Shown here piece by piece: positions 44,777 to 56,900 of a stretch of DNA of 64,000 bases. The position numbers and the translations under genes were made by a program. How positions within the stretch are numbered: the stretch's first letter is position 1; each line of letters starts with the position of its first letter. The notes beneath the pieces are model-generated. The model saw nothing but the letters and a program-made list of their open reading frames with translations, searched no databases and was not told where the DNA came from. The stretch lies in contig CM063504.1 of the NCBI GenBank assembly GCA_032207245.1, forward strand, positions 20,163,326-20,227,325, read 5' to 3'. This DNA is from Pardosa pseudoannulata (lineage: Eukaryota > Arthropoda > Arachnida > Araneae > Lycosidae).

Positions 44777-45230
44777 CAGACCTGACATCTCTCCTGATTT
44801 AACCGAGCAATACCATATTTTTGATCATTTTTCAGGACAAATGTACTAAGTGCTGGAGTTTTGAAGGGGAAAACATACACTTTTAGTTTGCACCTGATTT
44901 TCTGACAAGGAAACAAAATTTTTCTCCGACTCTGCCAAATTGAATCTAATTGTGCCAATGCAATTGAACATCAATCAGAATTTTGTAGTCTGCAACAAGA
45001 ACTCCTTAGAATAATTCTTGATGTGTCAGTGCTTATTAATATTTGATTGGACAAATAAAGAACAGTATTCGATATGTTAAATAGAAGAAACTCTGATTTT
45101 ATGTTATTAATTTTAATGATTCCACATAGTAATGCAGAGTGCAAACAGATTTTTAGCAATGTCACAAAACTAGCCATACATTCTTAGTTTACAACAATAA
45201 ATAAAGCAATCAAAAACTTTCTGATTTGAT
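44777..45230 (+). pseudogene. Degenerate hAT transposase relic
   Basis: It begins with CAGACCTGACATC, similar in style to the CAGACATGCC terminus at 42638. Around 45105-45180 the plus strand reads MIPHSNAECKQIFSNVTKLA, again the hAT C-terminal signature. No matching right terminus or target duplication was found, so the limits are approximate. It is older than the 42638 copy. Confidence 0.6.
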
Positions 45231-45628
45231 ATCAAGGCAACAGGTACCATGTTTTGGACAAAAATTTTACTTTAATTTTTTAGCTACAGTAAATCTAGTA
45301 CAAAGACACAATTGTAAATGTTTTAAGTAGGTAATTTTGTTATTAAATAATATTTACTCTGTTTAATGTCATTTTCATTGTCTAATAACTTTTCATTGAT
45401 TTTTTTCATTGATTCAGTATTCTGATTTATTGGATGTGGTGCAATATTAATCATATATAGAAATTAAATACTAGATAATTTAGCTTTGTAACAATTTTCT
45501 TAGTATGTATAAAGTTGTTATATTAATAAACATTATAAATTATTGCAGGATTTTGGGTTTTTAATGATTGACTGGTTTTAATTGAATGAACATGTGACAA
45601 TTATTTTATGAAAAATCTTTTTTATATA

Positions 45629-45750
45629 TGTTGCAAACCTAAAATCTTTCACTAGTATATGTACAAAGATGAGCATTCTATCCAAAATTATTACTGAATG
45701 CTTTATTACATAGCAGGTAAAAGGTTTTTCTGCAATATGGATATAGGGTA
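45629..45750 (-). pseudogene. C2H2 zinc-finger pseudogene, downstream part
   Basis: The minus strand carries a decayed finger with the linker-like HIAEKPFTC (consensus HTGEKPFxC) and the repeat TGTACAAAGATGAGC. That repeat matches the zinc-finger units at 49798-50475. It lies just left of the gypsy element and appears to be the continuation of the same array, separated by about 4 kb of inserted sequence. Confidence 0.55.
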
Positions 45751-46164
45751 TGCGGCGACGTAACTCAAAATATTACCTCGTGCACAAGCAAATGCCGATA
45801 CTTTTCCTTTTTTCCTGATGGCATCTCGTGACATTTTCCCATTTTGTATTGTAAGCTGTTCACTTCATTTTCTCTCCAGATGTTGAGAGATGTAAAGCAA
45901 ATTCCTACGAATTTTATATTAAATATTTAGGCCTGAAAAGATATATTTGTTGTTCCTCTCCATTTACCTCCTCCCCATGTGGTGACCTGTGAAGACGATG
46001 AGCTGTAATTGAAACTCTCGTCCACGCATTTTATAGTGGTAAGATCCTAGTGCAGGTAAGCGGATAATTTATGCTCTTTTCTGCAAATAGCCCACTTTTC
46101 TGTAAGTGAGACCTTTTACCTAGTGTAATATATTTGTTTTTTATATTTTGAACCATTCTTTAAA

Positions 46165-46773
46165 ATGAACCCGCCAAATTCTGCAGCCAAAGTTGGCGAA
46201 ACTAACCGAGTGGCGTTGAAACTGCTTCAGTTTTGGGATAAAGACGCCGACTTGTGGTTTGTGAATATAGAAGTTCAATTTGTGCTCGCCAACATTACGC
46301 AGGATATAACAAAATATTATGCAGTGGTTTCGGCTCTTAACTCTGAAACGTTGTCGTATGTCAGTGATATTGTTAAAAATCCACCTACAGAAAAATTATA
46401 TGAAAGCTTGAAATCGAGACTAATCGCCGAATTTTCTGATTCAGAGCAAAAGCGTTTAAAAGACTTACTTTTAAATACTCTGCTTGGCGATGATAAACCT
46501 TCACACCTCTTACGAAAAATGAAACTTTTGGCAAATGATAAAATTAGCGAAGATTTTTTAAAAACATTGTGGATTCAACGCTTACCACAAGAAGCCCAAA
46601 CTATTATTTCAGTTTCGGAGGGAAATTTAGATCGCCTAGCACAAATCGTCGACAAAATTATTGAGATTACTCCGCATCATGCTACCGAGACACGCGCTTC
46701 TTCCGAGCAAACGTTTGGAAATGCTGACGTTGCAGCCTTACAGACTCAGATCGCCATTTTAACAAAAGGTTGA
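46165..46773 (+). pseudogene. Gypsy Gag-like open frame (202 codons)
   Basis: It starts MNPPNSAAKVGETNRVALK and includes FWDKDADLWFVNIEVQFVLA, KYYAVVSALNSETLSYVSDI and LRKMKLLANDKISEDFLKTL. These are typical of the arthropod gypsy Gag proteins whose spider and insect relatives carry PFWxxxPxLWFxQxExxF. It stops at the base of the nucleocapsid segment; zinc knuckles are missing or out of frame (a short histidine/cysteine-containing frame follows at 46785-46985). Confidence 0.8.
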
Positions 46774-46971
46774 ACGCATAGCTTGTGAAAACAACCATAA
46801 TTCTCGCTATGACAGGCCACGGCGATTTAACTCTCATTATAGGCGCCGATCACAGATACCTAAAAGACAACAATCTGGCATATGTTTGTATCACAGCAAA
46901 TTCGCTGAGAAGGCAAAACGTATTCCACCGTGCAATTTTAAACAGCCCGGAAACTAATTCCGAAATCACAT

Positions 46972-49797
46972 GTGGCGCAATGTGATTTCAAATTTAATAC
47001 AGCTAGTCGCCTTTTTATTTTCAATCCTACTTCTCGTCGTCATTATTTAATTGATAGTGGAAGCGACGTTTGTGTCATGCCATATACTCCTAAAATGACT
47101 TTTGTGGCACCATCTAACATAACATTGTACTCAGCTAATAATTCTCTCATCAAAACATTTTCACTAAAAAAGTTACACTTAGTCTTAATTTACGTCGTGA
47201 ATTTAATTGGACATTCGTGGTTGCCAACGTTTCCAAACCCATAATTGGTGCAGATTTTTTAAAGCATTACGGTTTATTAATTGATTTAAAAAATTCTTGT
47301 CTAAGAGACCCATTAACAAACTTATTTAATAAAGTCACCACTATTTGCGCCAAAGATAAAAATATAACTTTAATATCTAGTAATAATAAATTTTTCCAAA
47401 TTTTGAATAAATATAAAGATATTTTGAGACCATATCCGAGTGAAATGAAACCAAAACATAATACTGTGCACAGAATTATTACTAAAGGTCAGCCAGTTTT
47501 TTCACGCCTTAGGCGTTTGATTCCAAAACAATTAATTATAGCCCAAAAATAATTCCAAATTATGATACAACAAGGTATATGCCGACCTAGCAAATCAAGT
47601 TGGTCCAGTCCTCTGCATATGGTGACGAAATAATGAAGATTTTCGTCCCGTCGGAGATTATCGTGCACTAAATAGGCAGACGCAGAAAGACAGGTACCCT
47701 TTACCGCATCTGCATGATTTTTCACAACTACATGGCAAACAAATTTTTTCTAAATTTGACCTAACCCGAGCATATCACCAAATTCCTGTACATCCGGATG
47801 ATGTTCAAAAAACTGCAATTACAACACCTTTTGGATTTTCGAGTTTTTATATATGCCTTTCGATTTATCTTCTGCTGCACAAACCTTTCAACGCTTTTTG
47901 AACAAGGTTCTTTATGGTCTCGATTTTACTTTTGTTTACTTAGAAAACATTTTAATTAGTAGTATTTCCGAGCAAGAACATCTTACTCATCTCGATATTG
48001 TTTGCCAACGTCTTTCAGAATATGGAATTAAAATTAATTCTGCAAAATGTGTTTTGGGAGTACAAGAACTTTCCTTTTTAGGTTATTCTGTAAACAAAGA
48101 TGGAATTAAACCCCTCCCAGACAGAGTTGAACCCATACTTAAATTCGAACGTCCACAAACTGTGAAACAACTTCGGAAATTTTTAGGATTATTAAATTAT
48201 TATCGGCGTAACATCCCTCATGCTGCCCCCACACAGGCTTTATTATGTGAATATCTTAAAGGTCCAAAGAAAGCAGAGGGTACAAAAATTAATTGGACGG
48301 AGGAAGCTAATAAAGCTTTTGAGCTATCCAAGCAACAGTTAGCTAATGCAGCTCTTCTCTTTCACCCTTCTCCGGATGCTACACTTGTGTTACATGTTGA
48401 TGCTTCGAACTTTTCGGTTGGCGCTGCGTTACATCAAGTAACAGCTAATGGATTACAACCTTTAGGATTTTTTTCCCACAAATTAACGGACTCGGAGAAA
48501 AAGTATTCCGCATATGATCGTGAATTATTGGCTGTTTACTTGGCCATCAAACATTTTAGGTACATGGTTGAAGCCCGAACTTTACGCTTTACACTGACCA
48601 TAATCCACTCACTTATGCATTCCAACAGAAAAGTGACAAATGTTCTCCGAGACAATTACGACACTTGGATTATATAGGCCAATTCACAATGGATGTTCAG
48701 TACATTAAGGGGGTGGAAAATATACCTTCTGATATACTTTCACGAATTGAGACTATTACGTGCCCAAACCCTGTAAATTATACTTTACTAGCAGAAGAAC
48801 AAACTAAGGATAACGATCTTCAAAACTTACTAACTGAAAACTCAACAGCATTAAATTTAAGGAAGTTAACATTACCAGACAGCTCCATTGAGTTATACTG
48901 TGATATTTTTAATGGTAAAATTCGCCCTTTTGTTCCCAAATCACAAAGACGACATATATTTAAAGTATTTCATAACCTTTCTCACCCAGGTAGAAAAGCC
49001 ACCGTGCGTTTAATCGCCGATCGTTTCGTGTGGCCTAGTATGCGTGCGGATTGTCTCATGTGGACAAAGACTTGTATTCCATGCCAACGCTCTAAAATCT
49101 CTAGGCACACTCACAGTCCTGTTGTTAATATTCCTGTTTTAGACAAACGTTTTTATCACATCTATGTAGACTTAATAGGGCCCCTTCCCACGTCACAAAA
49201 CTCAACTTACTGTTTAACAGTAATTGTTCGATTCACACGATGGGTGGAGGCGGAGCCCCTGCATAATATTGAAGCGGACACTGTTGCCAGAGCTCTTTAC
49301 AAGACTTGGATTTCTCGTTTTGGTGTTCCCGGTATCATTACTACTGACCGTGGATGCCAATTCTAATCCAGACTTTTTAGATCTCTAACCAATTTCTTAG
49401 GGGTCAAACATATTCACACCTGTACGTACCATCCTCAGGCGAATGGTTTAATTGAAAACTGGCACATGACCTTAAAAGCTGCACTGAAGGCTCACTTATC
49501 AGGCAGGTGGGTTGACATTCTCCCTACCGTGCTGCTGGGTTTAAGGACCACACTGAAACCTGATCTTGGAGCTACTCCGAGCGACCTGGTATATGGCCAA
49601 ACGATTCGTCTTCCTGGTGAATTTTTTACCTTTTCACCTCAGGATATAAATACTCCTACTTTCATCAAGCTATTAAAGGACACAATGCAACAATTGACGA
49701 CTCGGCCAAATACATCTCACAACAAGGCGAAGTTTTTTGTACCTCAAGACCTAAAAACCTGCAGTCATGTTTTCCTATGGTATGATGCATTACGCAT
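46972..49797 (+). pseudogene. Gypsy Pol remnant: protease, RT, RNase H, integrase
   Basis: Protease: YLIDSGSDVCVMP near 47047-47085. RT: frames at 47217-47552 and 47853-48677; the catalytic box reads YLENILI instead of YxDDILI (about 47938-47958), so both key aspartates are lost. RNase H: LHVDASNFSVGAALHQ and [20 protein letters not shown]. Integrase zinc finger: [20 protein letters not shown]...CIPC (48665-49366). Core: YVDLIGPLP and TTDRGCQF, a stop at 49364-49366, then PQANGLIENWHM in a shifted frame (49390-49837). At least five frame breaks make it inactive. It is older than the BEL element. Confidence 0.85.
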
Positions 49798-50475
49798 ACA
49801 TATTCATATCTGTAGTATGGTTTTCCCAGTACGATGATGAACTCTTAAGCTAAAGCCATCAGAAAATCCTTTCTAACATGCACTGCAAGTAAATGGTTTT
49901 TCTCCAATCTTTTAGAAATCAATTTGTTACAAAAAAGGTATGCAAATGGTTTTTCCTCAATATAAGAACGAGAATAAACAAGTAATTTGCTTTTTTCTGA
50001 AAATGATTTTGTGCATACACTGCAAGGAAACAGTTTTTCTCCATTATAGGAATGAAGATGAATTTTCAATTTTTAACAGAATTTTTTTTTTTTTTTTTTT
50101 TTTTTTTTGTATATATACTACAAGCAAATGGTTTTTCTTCTATGAGTATGAAAATGATCTTTCAAGCTGGAGTTTCAAATAAAAGTTTTACATACAGAGG
50201 AAGAAAATGGTTTTTCTCTAGGTGTGAAAATTATTTTTCATGGTTGAATAAGTTGAAAATGCTTTTTCACGTGAATGAAAGGAAATGGTTTTTTCCCAGT
50301 ATGTATGCAAAGATGATCTAAGTGGAAATTTCAAAAAGCTTTCTTACATGTAGAGACAGAAAATAGTTTTTCTCCAGTATGTATATGATAATAAATTGTA
50401 ATTAATTTACCTTTGGGAGGAAATAATTTTTTGCATCTGTTACAAGCTAAACATCTTTCCTTACAATTTATAGAA
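49798..50475 (-). pseudogene. C2H2 zinc-finger array pseudogene, upstream part
   Basis: The minus strand has about eight degenerate fingers at a period near 78-84 nt. The linker GEKPF is recognisable from plus-strand AAATGGTTTTTCTCC-like blocks at about 49891, 49944, 50028, 50126, 50205, 50283 and 50360. One readable segment (50069-49845) gives HSYNGEKLFPCSVCTKSFSE. A T run of about 27 bases (50082-50108) and many stops break the frame. It resembles a Kruppel-type zinc-finger gene; whether a retrocopy or a dead gene is unknown. Confidence 0.75.
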
Positions 50476-52427
50476 CTAAAATGATCAAATATACTTTAAT
50501 CCATGTCAAAACGAATGGTAATTTTACTGATGTCTTTCTGAACGTATTTTCAAAGCACTTTTCAGTAAAACTGCTCTTTTAAACAATGTATAAGCTTCTA
50601 CATTAGATTACATCTGATTCTCTGAACAAAACAGTTTTTATTTCTAGTACATTTAAAAAAAATTGTTTAATATGTAGCTGATGTTTGCGATTTCTTAAAT
50701 GACAGTGTAACTGTGTATAAGATGTTTCAGATTAATTTTCATTTCTATTTCTTTATGTGTTAGCTAATACAGATATGTACTGCTGCTTAAAAATAAGTCC
50801 TTATGAGAACTGTACTTATTGGAATTTTCAACTTTAAAAACATGTATTAGAATCTCACAATTTTTTTTTTTTTTTTTTTTTTAAGATTTTACTGTTGTAA
50901 GAGAATTTTCCATTAAAGTATAAGTTCCTTTTGTAATAACACATCAATACAATATTCATTTGAACTGTCGAACATAAATTGTAGATAAATGCTTAGAAAC
51001 AAATGTAGCCTGTAAAGTAATAAAAGAAAATGTGTAGTGCTGTACAAGCTTTGTAGAAGCCTTAAAAGTATGAATTATAGTGTGGGTAAAATAAACTATG
51101 CCATGTTAGACGTTGGCTAATCTGAACGTCAAGTCTAACTGTTTAGAAATAATGCTATAAAATATTCTTTATATTATGTAACATTGTCTTTGAAGCATCA
51201 TACATTGTTTTCCCTAAATCAATAGCTCTATATTAATCATGTTTTATTTCTAGTTTGGCACTTCAGTTAAAAGAGATGCCAGGTTATAAGCCCAGATGTT
51301 ATTTATTTTACTGAGGAAGGGGACATTGTGAAACTCTCTTTTAAATTGTAGTACTTTGAACTTTATTACTGAGAATAAGTAAAGCTCTTCTTAATAAATA
51401 AATAAACAAAAAGAAATGGCATATTACAAATGAAGGAAAACATATTATTCAGAAAAGGTCTTTACATTAAAATATATACAGTGATTTGAACTTACATCAT
51501 CATATTACAAGAGTATTAATGTTTCCTTATATATGCTAGCATCTATTTAATTTGCAAATTAAAGATCCAGGAGCGTTTAGTTTTTACTATACCTCTTAAC
51601 TTTTTTGAAATAATAAAAATCTTCGTCACAGTTTAATCTGTTGGTATGTATATTTAGCTTTGTTTCCAATTTGTCACTAGCAAAATTTAGTAACTGTCAC
51701 ATCACCATATTGTATATTCTTTTAACAGTATGTTTAGGTTTAGGGTATGCCATTTGTAATGTAATTTTTAACTTGAAGCCTTTGATCCACTTGTAGTTAC
51801 TTGTAGAGAACTTCCAAAAAATTCAGTAACAAAAGTGCATTGATTTGAGAGGGGATTAATTTGAACATTCCTAGTATTTGGTAAGTTTAACTTTTATCAT
51901 TTAGCCGTATCTCAAAACTGCAGATTGACCTCGCATGTTCTTACTGTTTCAGGGTTTCAGTAAAATTTAAATCCCAAACGTAATTTGAGGAAAGAGGGGA
52001 GGGTTTAAACAAAGAAAAATGTTAAATAATGCAGCTAAATTCAATGAAAACCTTATAAATTCGTTTCTCTTAAAAAAAAAAAAAATGAAAAAAAAGAAAA
52101 ACACGAGTGGATTTAATTTACAAATATTGTACTTGACAATTTTGTAATCAAAGCTCAAAGATATATTCTAGGCAATACTATGGTTTTATTACAATCCATA
52201 ATAAGGAAGATAATGCTACCCTTTTTTTAATATCCTGGAGAATTTGTTTTCTTCTGGTTGTATAATTTGCCTTTAACATATGAAAACGCAAATGTATTTT
52301 CACTTGTAAATTACTTGCATATTTAATTTAGGAAATCTGTTTTGTGAACCTCCATTAAAATAGACTACGAGCCTCCACTATCCTGAAAGCATTTTGATTA
52401 GTTTCATTATGATGTCTGTACGCAGAG
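50476..52427. other. No gene seen
   Basis: AT-rich, with T or A runs at about 50861-50882 and 52071-52085. No recognised exon, RNA gene or transposon end. Confidence 0.5.
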
Positions 52428-52717
52428 CTCAAAAGCAATTAGCCATAGAATGATGAAATTTTGTATTTAGGTTTTTTGTAACATTTACTTGTGTGCCTCT
52501 CTCTTTGATTTCAATCTGCACTGTATCTAACGAAGAAACTTCAATATAACGAATATTAAAACTGTCGAATATAACTCAAAAATGATTTTCCGTAGAATGT
52601 AGAAATTTTATATGTAGGACTACTGTAAGATCTAGTTGTGAACCTCTACTTTTTATCGCAATCTGCACTCTACATAACGAAAAATCTCATTATATCGCAG
52701 ACATTAAAACGCTACCA
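52428..52717 (+). repeat. Two-copy tandem duplication, period about 147 bp
   Basis: Copy 1 starts CTCAAAAGCAATTAGCC (52428) and copy 2 CTCAAAAATGATTTTCC (52575). Both continue through AGAATG-GAAATTTT, CAATCTGCACT, TAACGAA and ATTAAAAC in the same order. The copies have clearly diverged. It may be a scrap of a satellite-type repeat. Confidence 0.7.
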
Positions 52718-52922
52718 GACACAGTCATATGGTAGTACTTTAGCTCTACTCATTGTTGAATCAATATATCAGTTGTAACGAAAGTTTTCTGCCGCTACAA
52801 ATATCGTCTGCACAAACAGTTCGCGTTGGCATATTTAATCAAATTTTTACAAAAAAATTTTTTTTTTCGTTTGAAAGAAAGAGACTTGCTTAAGAACAAT
52901 GTGTTGCGAAATTTGTAAATGA

Positions 52923-52974
52923 ATATTGTTATTAAATATTAGGTGTTAAGTCACCTAATATTTAATAACAATAT
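52923..52974. repeat. Near-perfect hairpin: 23-bp arms, 6-bp loop
   Basis: Left arm 52923-52945 and right arm 52952-52974 are perfectly complementary, with loop TTAAGT. The arm contains TATTAGGTG, reminiscent of mariner termini that begin TTAGGT. It lies immediately before the dead mariner transposase at 52985. Confidence 0.8.
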
Positions 52975-52984
52975 CATGCTACAA

Positions 52985-53962
52985 GATTAGAATCATTATT
53001 TACTTCCAGTTCTGTTTCAAAAAGTCAGCAACAGAATGTCACCAAATCATGTGTACAGCTTTAGGCACTAATTTTGTATCTTATGACATTGTGAAGGTAT
53101 GGTACCAGAAATTCAAAAACAAGGACTATGACATTCAAGAAACAGAGCGCTCTGGCCGCCCGACTGATGTTGATGAGGTTAGCCAGCGAGGACTTGTGGA
53201 AGATTAGTATGCAATCACTCGAGAGCTAGCTAAGGAATTAGATGTTAATGTCATGTCCATTAGTCGCGCTATGCATCGCATATACTTGACGCACAAGTTC
53301 AATCTTGGGGTGCCGCATGAGCTGACTCAACCAGATAAGGACAGACGTGTTCAGGTCTGCACTAATCTACTCTAATATCAACGCAAGGAAGAAATTTTAG
53401 ACCGGATCTTCACTTGTGGTGAAAAGTGGATTTGCTTCATCAACACAAAGGAGGTTGGTCTGTGCACTGTGAGCCTGTTGGCAGCGTCGCAAAGCGCAAT
53501 TTGACCAACAAAAAGATCATGCTTTGTATCTGATTGCCGTGGTCTTATCCACGAAGAGTATCTCGAAAAGGGTAAAACCTTCTACAGTACGGTGTACAGC
53601 GAAATGCTAGTCCGTGTTGACGCTGCTGTCAAGGAAAAATGTCGAACAGAGTTCCGGCGCAAAAAGGTAATGTTCCATCAAGATAATGCAAGACCACAAG
53701 TGTGCATTTACCGGCCGGACTTTGTCCGAACTCGAATGGGATCTTTTGCCACACTCACCATATAACCCCGATATCGCTCCGTCGGACTTCTACCTTTTTT
53801 CACACCTTCAGCTGTATCTTTCTGGTGCTATCTTCCACTCTGAACAGGACACCCGAGGTTGATCTGTTTTTCGACTCGCGGCCATCAAGTTTCTGTGCTG
53901 AAGGTATTGAAAAACTAGTAAAACATTGGAAGAAAATTATAGATTTGGGTGATGATTACTAG
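52985..53962 (+). pseudogene. mariner transposase pseudogene
   Basis: Visible in order: YDIVKVWYQKFKNKDYDI, ERSGRPTDVDE, ISRAMHRIYLTHKF, GVPHELTQPDKDRRVQVC (mariner WVPHEL motif), TCGEKWICF, HQDNARPQ, LPHSPYNPDIAPSDFYLF (written in part) and the typical end KLVKHWKKIIDLGDDY. The family's catalytic DD34D triad is incomplete: TGDEKW has become TCGEKW, so the first aspartate is lost. In-frame stops lie near 53205, 53374 and 53502, with further shifts. The right terminal inverted repeat was not found. Confidence 0.88.
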
Positions 53963-53974
53963 CCACACTAAAGG

Positions 53975-56900
53975 TACTGCTGTCATCTTTATTTTTCTAA
54001 CTTTATTAAGAACTTTTTTGGCGGAAATTATTTTTGTTACAACCCGATACATAAGGGGGGGGGGGCAAATGGTGGTCCGACAGTAAATTTTAGCTGCCAA
54101 ACACGAAATTTACACGTAAAATGAATCGACTTTATTATAATGAAATATTTGACCGATTTATTATAAATATTTATAAGTTTTCGAATATTCTATTGTTAAT
54201 TTATGGATAATAATAACAATGTATTTAATCAATTTTCACCTAAATACATATGTATAATATATTCCAATGGATTAAAATGCATATTCAGTGCGCCCCACCG
54301 AGTGTTTTGTATTAGCCCGGTCTAATACACACTATTTATTTTTGAACTAATGTTGTATTAGGTTTTAATGCTATTAAACACTAATATTTTAGCCGTTTGG
54401 TAAATGTCCACTTTATGCAGTTGAATAAAATAAGTTTGAATGAAATGCAGCAAGAAATGCATATAAATTATTAGGCGAACAAGGAAGTTATTTAGTTTTC
54501 CCATCAGACTTTTTATTTATGCATTTGACTTACTTATTTGTATTTGTTGTACGACGATTGAATGAGACACTATTACACATGCAAAAGTGTTTATCTACAG
54601 ATACAAAGCTGAGCATTATTTGGAAGAGACACAATTCTTTTCACATTTTTGGTAATACATGTTTTAAAGAAAATACATTGATGCCATCAATAAGTAGAAA
54701 ATTTTTTTACGAATTTTTTTAACATTCAAAATTCTGAAGTTACAATGATCATATGAATTGTAATATGGTCACTCAATTAATTACATCTTATCAAAGTATT
54801 TTTTATTCATATGAAAACATTATTTATATATCAAACCGTATTATAGCTAACAATTCTTAAACAATTAATATAGCTGTATATAAATATTTTAAACAATTTA
54901 AAAAGGGATTTTTCAGAATACTAACACCATTCTTAAAGCTATAATTTATTTTCTAAAATTCCTTCAAAACATTTCTGCTGAAATATGCAGATAATTAGTG
55001 AAATGTGCGTCGTATAAAATATTTTACGAAAGATTTGTATACATGTGATTAATCAAAGTTACATTAATTGAGAGACCACCGTAAGTACAATGAAGTTATT
55101 TTCAAGAGACTATAAGAATATCATGTAGTCATTTTTACTGTCCCTAGTTATTAAAAGAAGCAATTTCGTTTAAGGTGTCAGTGAGCTTTCAATACTAATT
55201 TTTGTTTTATTCAATCAGTGTTCTTGGAAATTTAATGTAGTTAAAATATATTTATCAAAAAATATCTAAAACTACAAGTTAAAAAATATTAATTGCTATA
55301 AGTTATTAATTTTTTAAAAAGTAGCTCTATTAAAAACGTTTCAGGTGTATTCCTTTTGTATATGAAACGACCATTTTGACATTAGAATAAAATTGAGTTT
55401 TATCTTAATGTCAAAACTAACTCTTAAGACATGGCAGTTAACAATGTACCTAGATATTCATAAAATATAATTTTAGATATTCATAAAAGTTTTGCTTCAA
55501 AAAATAGCTTGAAGTTAGTATGAGTAATAATTGTATTGTATATTGTGTTAATAAATATATTCTTAATATGAGTTTAAGTATAAGAAAAAGAACGCTTGCA
55601 CAATTTAGAGCTATAAAAATATTGAACTTTTAGTGAAATTTTGCTAGCTGAAAGCCCACTGTAACTTTAAGAAGAGACTAAATTTCTTCAATATGCCAGT
55701 GAGTGGCAATAAAAGACCCGTTTCTTTTCTTCTTGCCTTTTTCTATTTTTGTCGTTAATCATCGTTAAACAAAAGTATCTGTAGAGTGATTCACAGTTTT
55801 ATTTCAAAATTGGCTTTCCTCCAAGAGCATTTATTCAAATATTTGTTGATCTAGAGCAGAACAAACGACGTGGAAAAAAATGTATATCTATGAAAAACTT
55901 CGAAATATCAAACTCATTAAAAAGAAATAAGTCAAATAATTCCTGCATCAAGACATTAATGTACAATAATAAAAGAATAATAAATTGTTCGACTCCGTCT
56001 ATTATTGTTACAAATAGATTCCTCAAAATGACAAACGTTATATATATAAACAAGCCATGGTAGTGGCTTTATGATCGTTCGTTTTTGAAAAACTGTTGTG
56101 CATGTTTTAGAAAGCTGACTTTTAAATTAATTTTTCAACTTGAATTTTTCTTTTTAGTCGTTAAATGTAGAGATAATTCGATTCTCACATCAAGATATGA
56201 ATATTATAAAGTATCGACTGGTTATTACTAATTAAAAACTAATTATTAGTCTGTAGCAAACAGGTCGAAAAATAAATAGTTTGTAACGAGAAATTTTACA
56301 GAATTATCTTGTTTACTATCATTATATTAAACCTCAAGAGACGTTTTAATCTTTCCAGTTACTTTTATAATAACCAATTTTAAAACAGTTTGTAAAATAA
56401 CTGGTTATTATTCTTAATTTCTTACATCCAAAGTTTTGTATTATTCAAAATAGTTTATAATGATCTCAAGTCTATAATTTTATATTAACTTAAATTATTT
56501 AAACTTCATTATATATATGTTGTCACTCTATGTTTTTAGTATATAAAAAACTATACTTTCTCATCATTCCGTGTCTACATAATTATTTAATGGATCGAAT
56601 GCAAAAAGTAATTTAGTTCTTTTAAAGATTCAACATCATCCTAATACATTATAGAAAAATTATTCTCGTATATTGAATTTCTTTACAGATGAAATTTTTA
56701 TAGCTATTAAAGCAAATCAGATAGTTTTAGTTTACAGATTATATTTTACAATAATTTAGCACCATATTTTTGTGAACAAAAAAGGATGTGATGTTAGAGA
56801 TCGTTAGATACGATAATAATAGTGGCTCGATACATGAAATTTTGTCGTATCACTTTTCTTTCGGTGGCATTTATTCGTGTAATTGATAAATAATTATGTT

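Larger units (their letters stand above)
45770..49797 (+). mobile_element. Gypsy-type LTR retrotransposon, decayed and 3'-truncated
   Basis: Gag, aspartic protease, reverse transcriptase, RNase H and integrase appear in the gypsy order, separated by several frameshifts and stops. A likely primer-binding site TGGTGACCTGTGAAG begins at 45980, so 45770-45979 is probably what remains of the 5' LTR. Sequence similarity stops within the integrase C-terminal region at about 49797, and no 3' LTR is present. The flanks on both sides are zinc-finger pseudogene sequence. Confidence 0.85.

Noticed and set aside
46165..49797. Intact endogenous retrovirus with an envelope gene
   Set aside because: Frames are multiply broken and no envelope-like open frame follows integrase; it is a decayed gypsy retrotransposon.
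49940..50321. Plus-strand frames rich in Phe in this interval
   Set aside because: They are antisense to the zinc-finger pseudogene and include a poly-T run.
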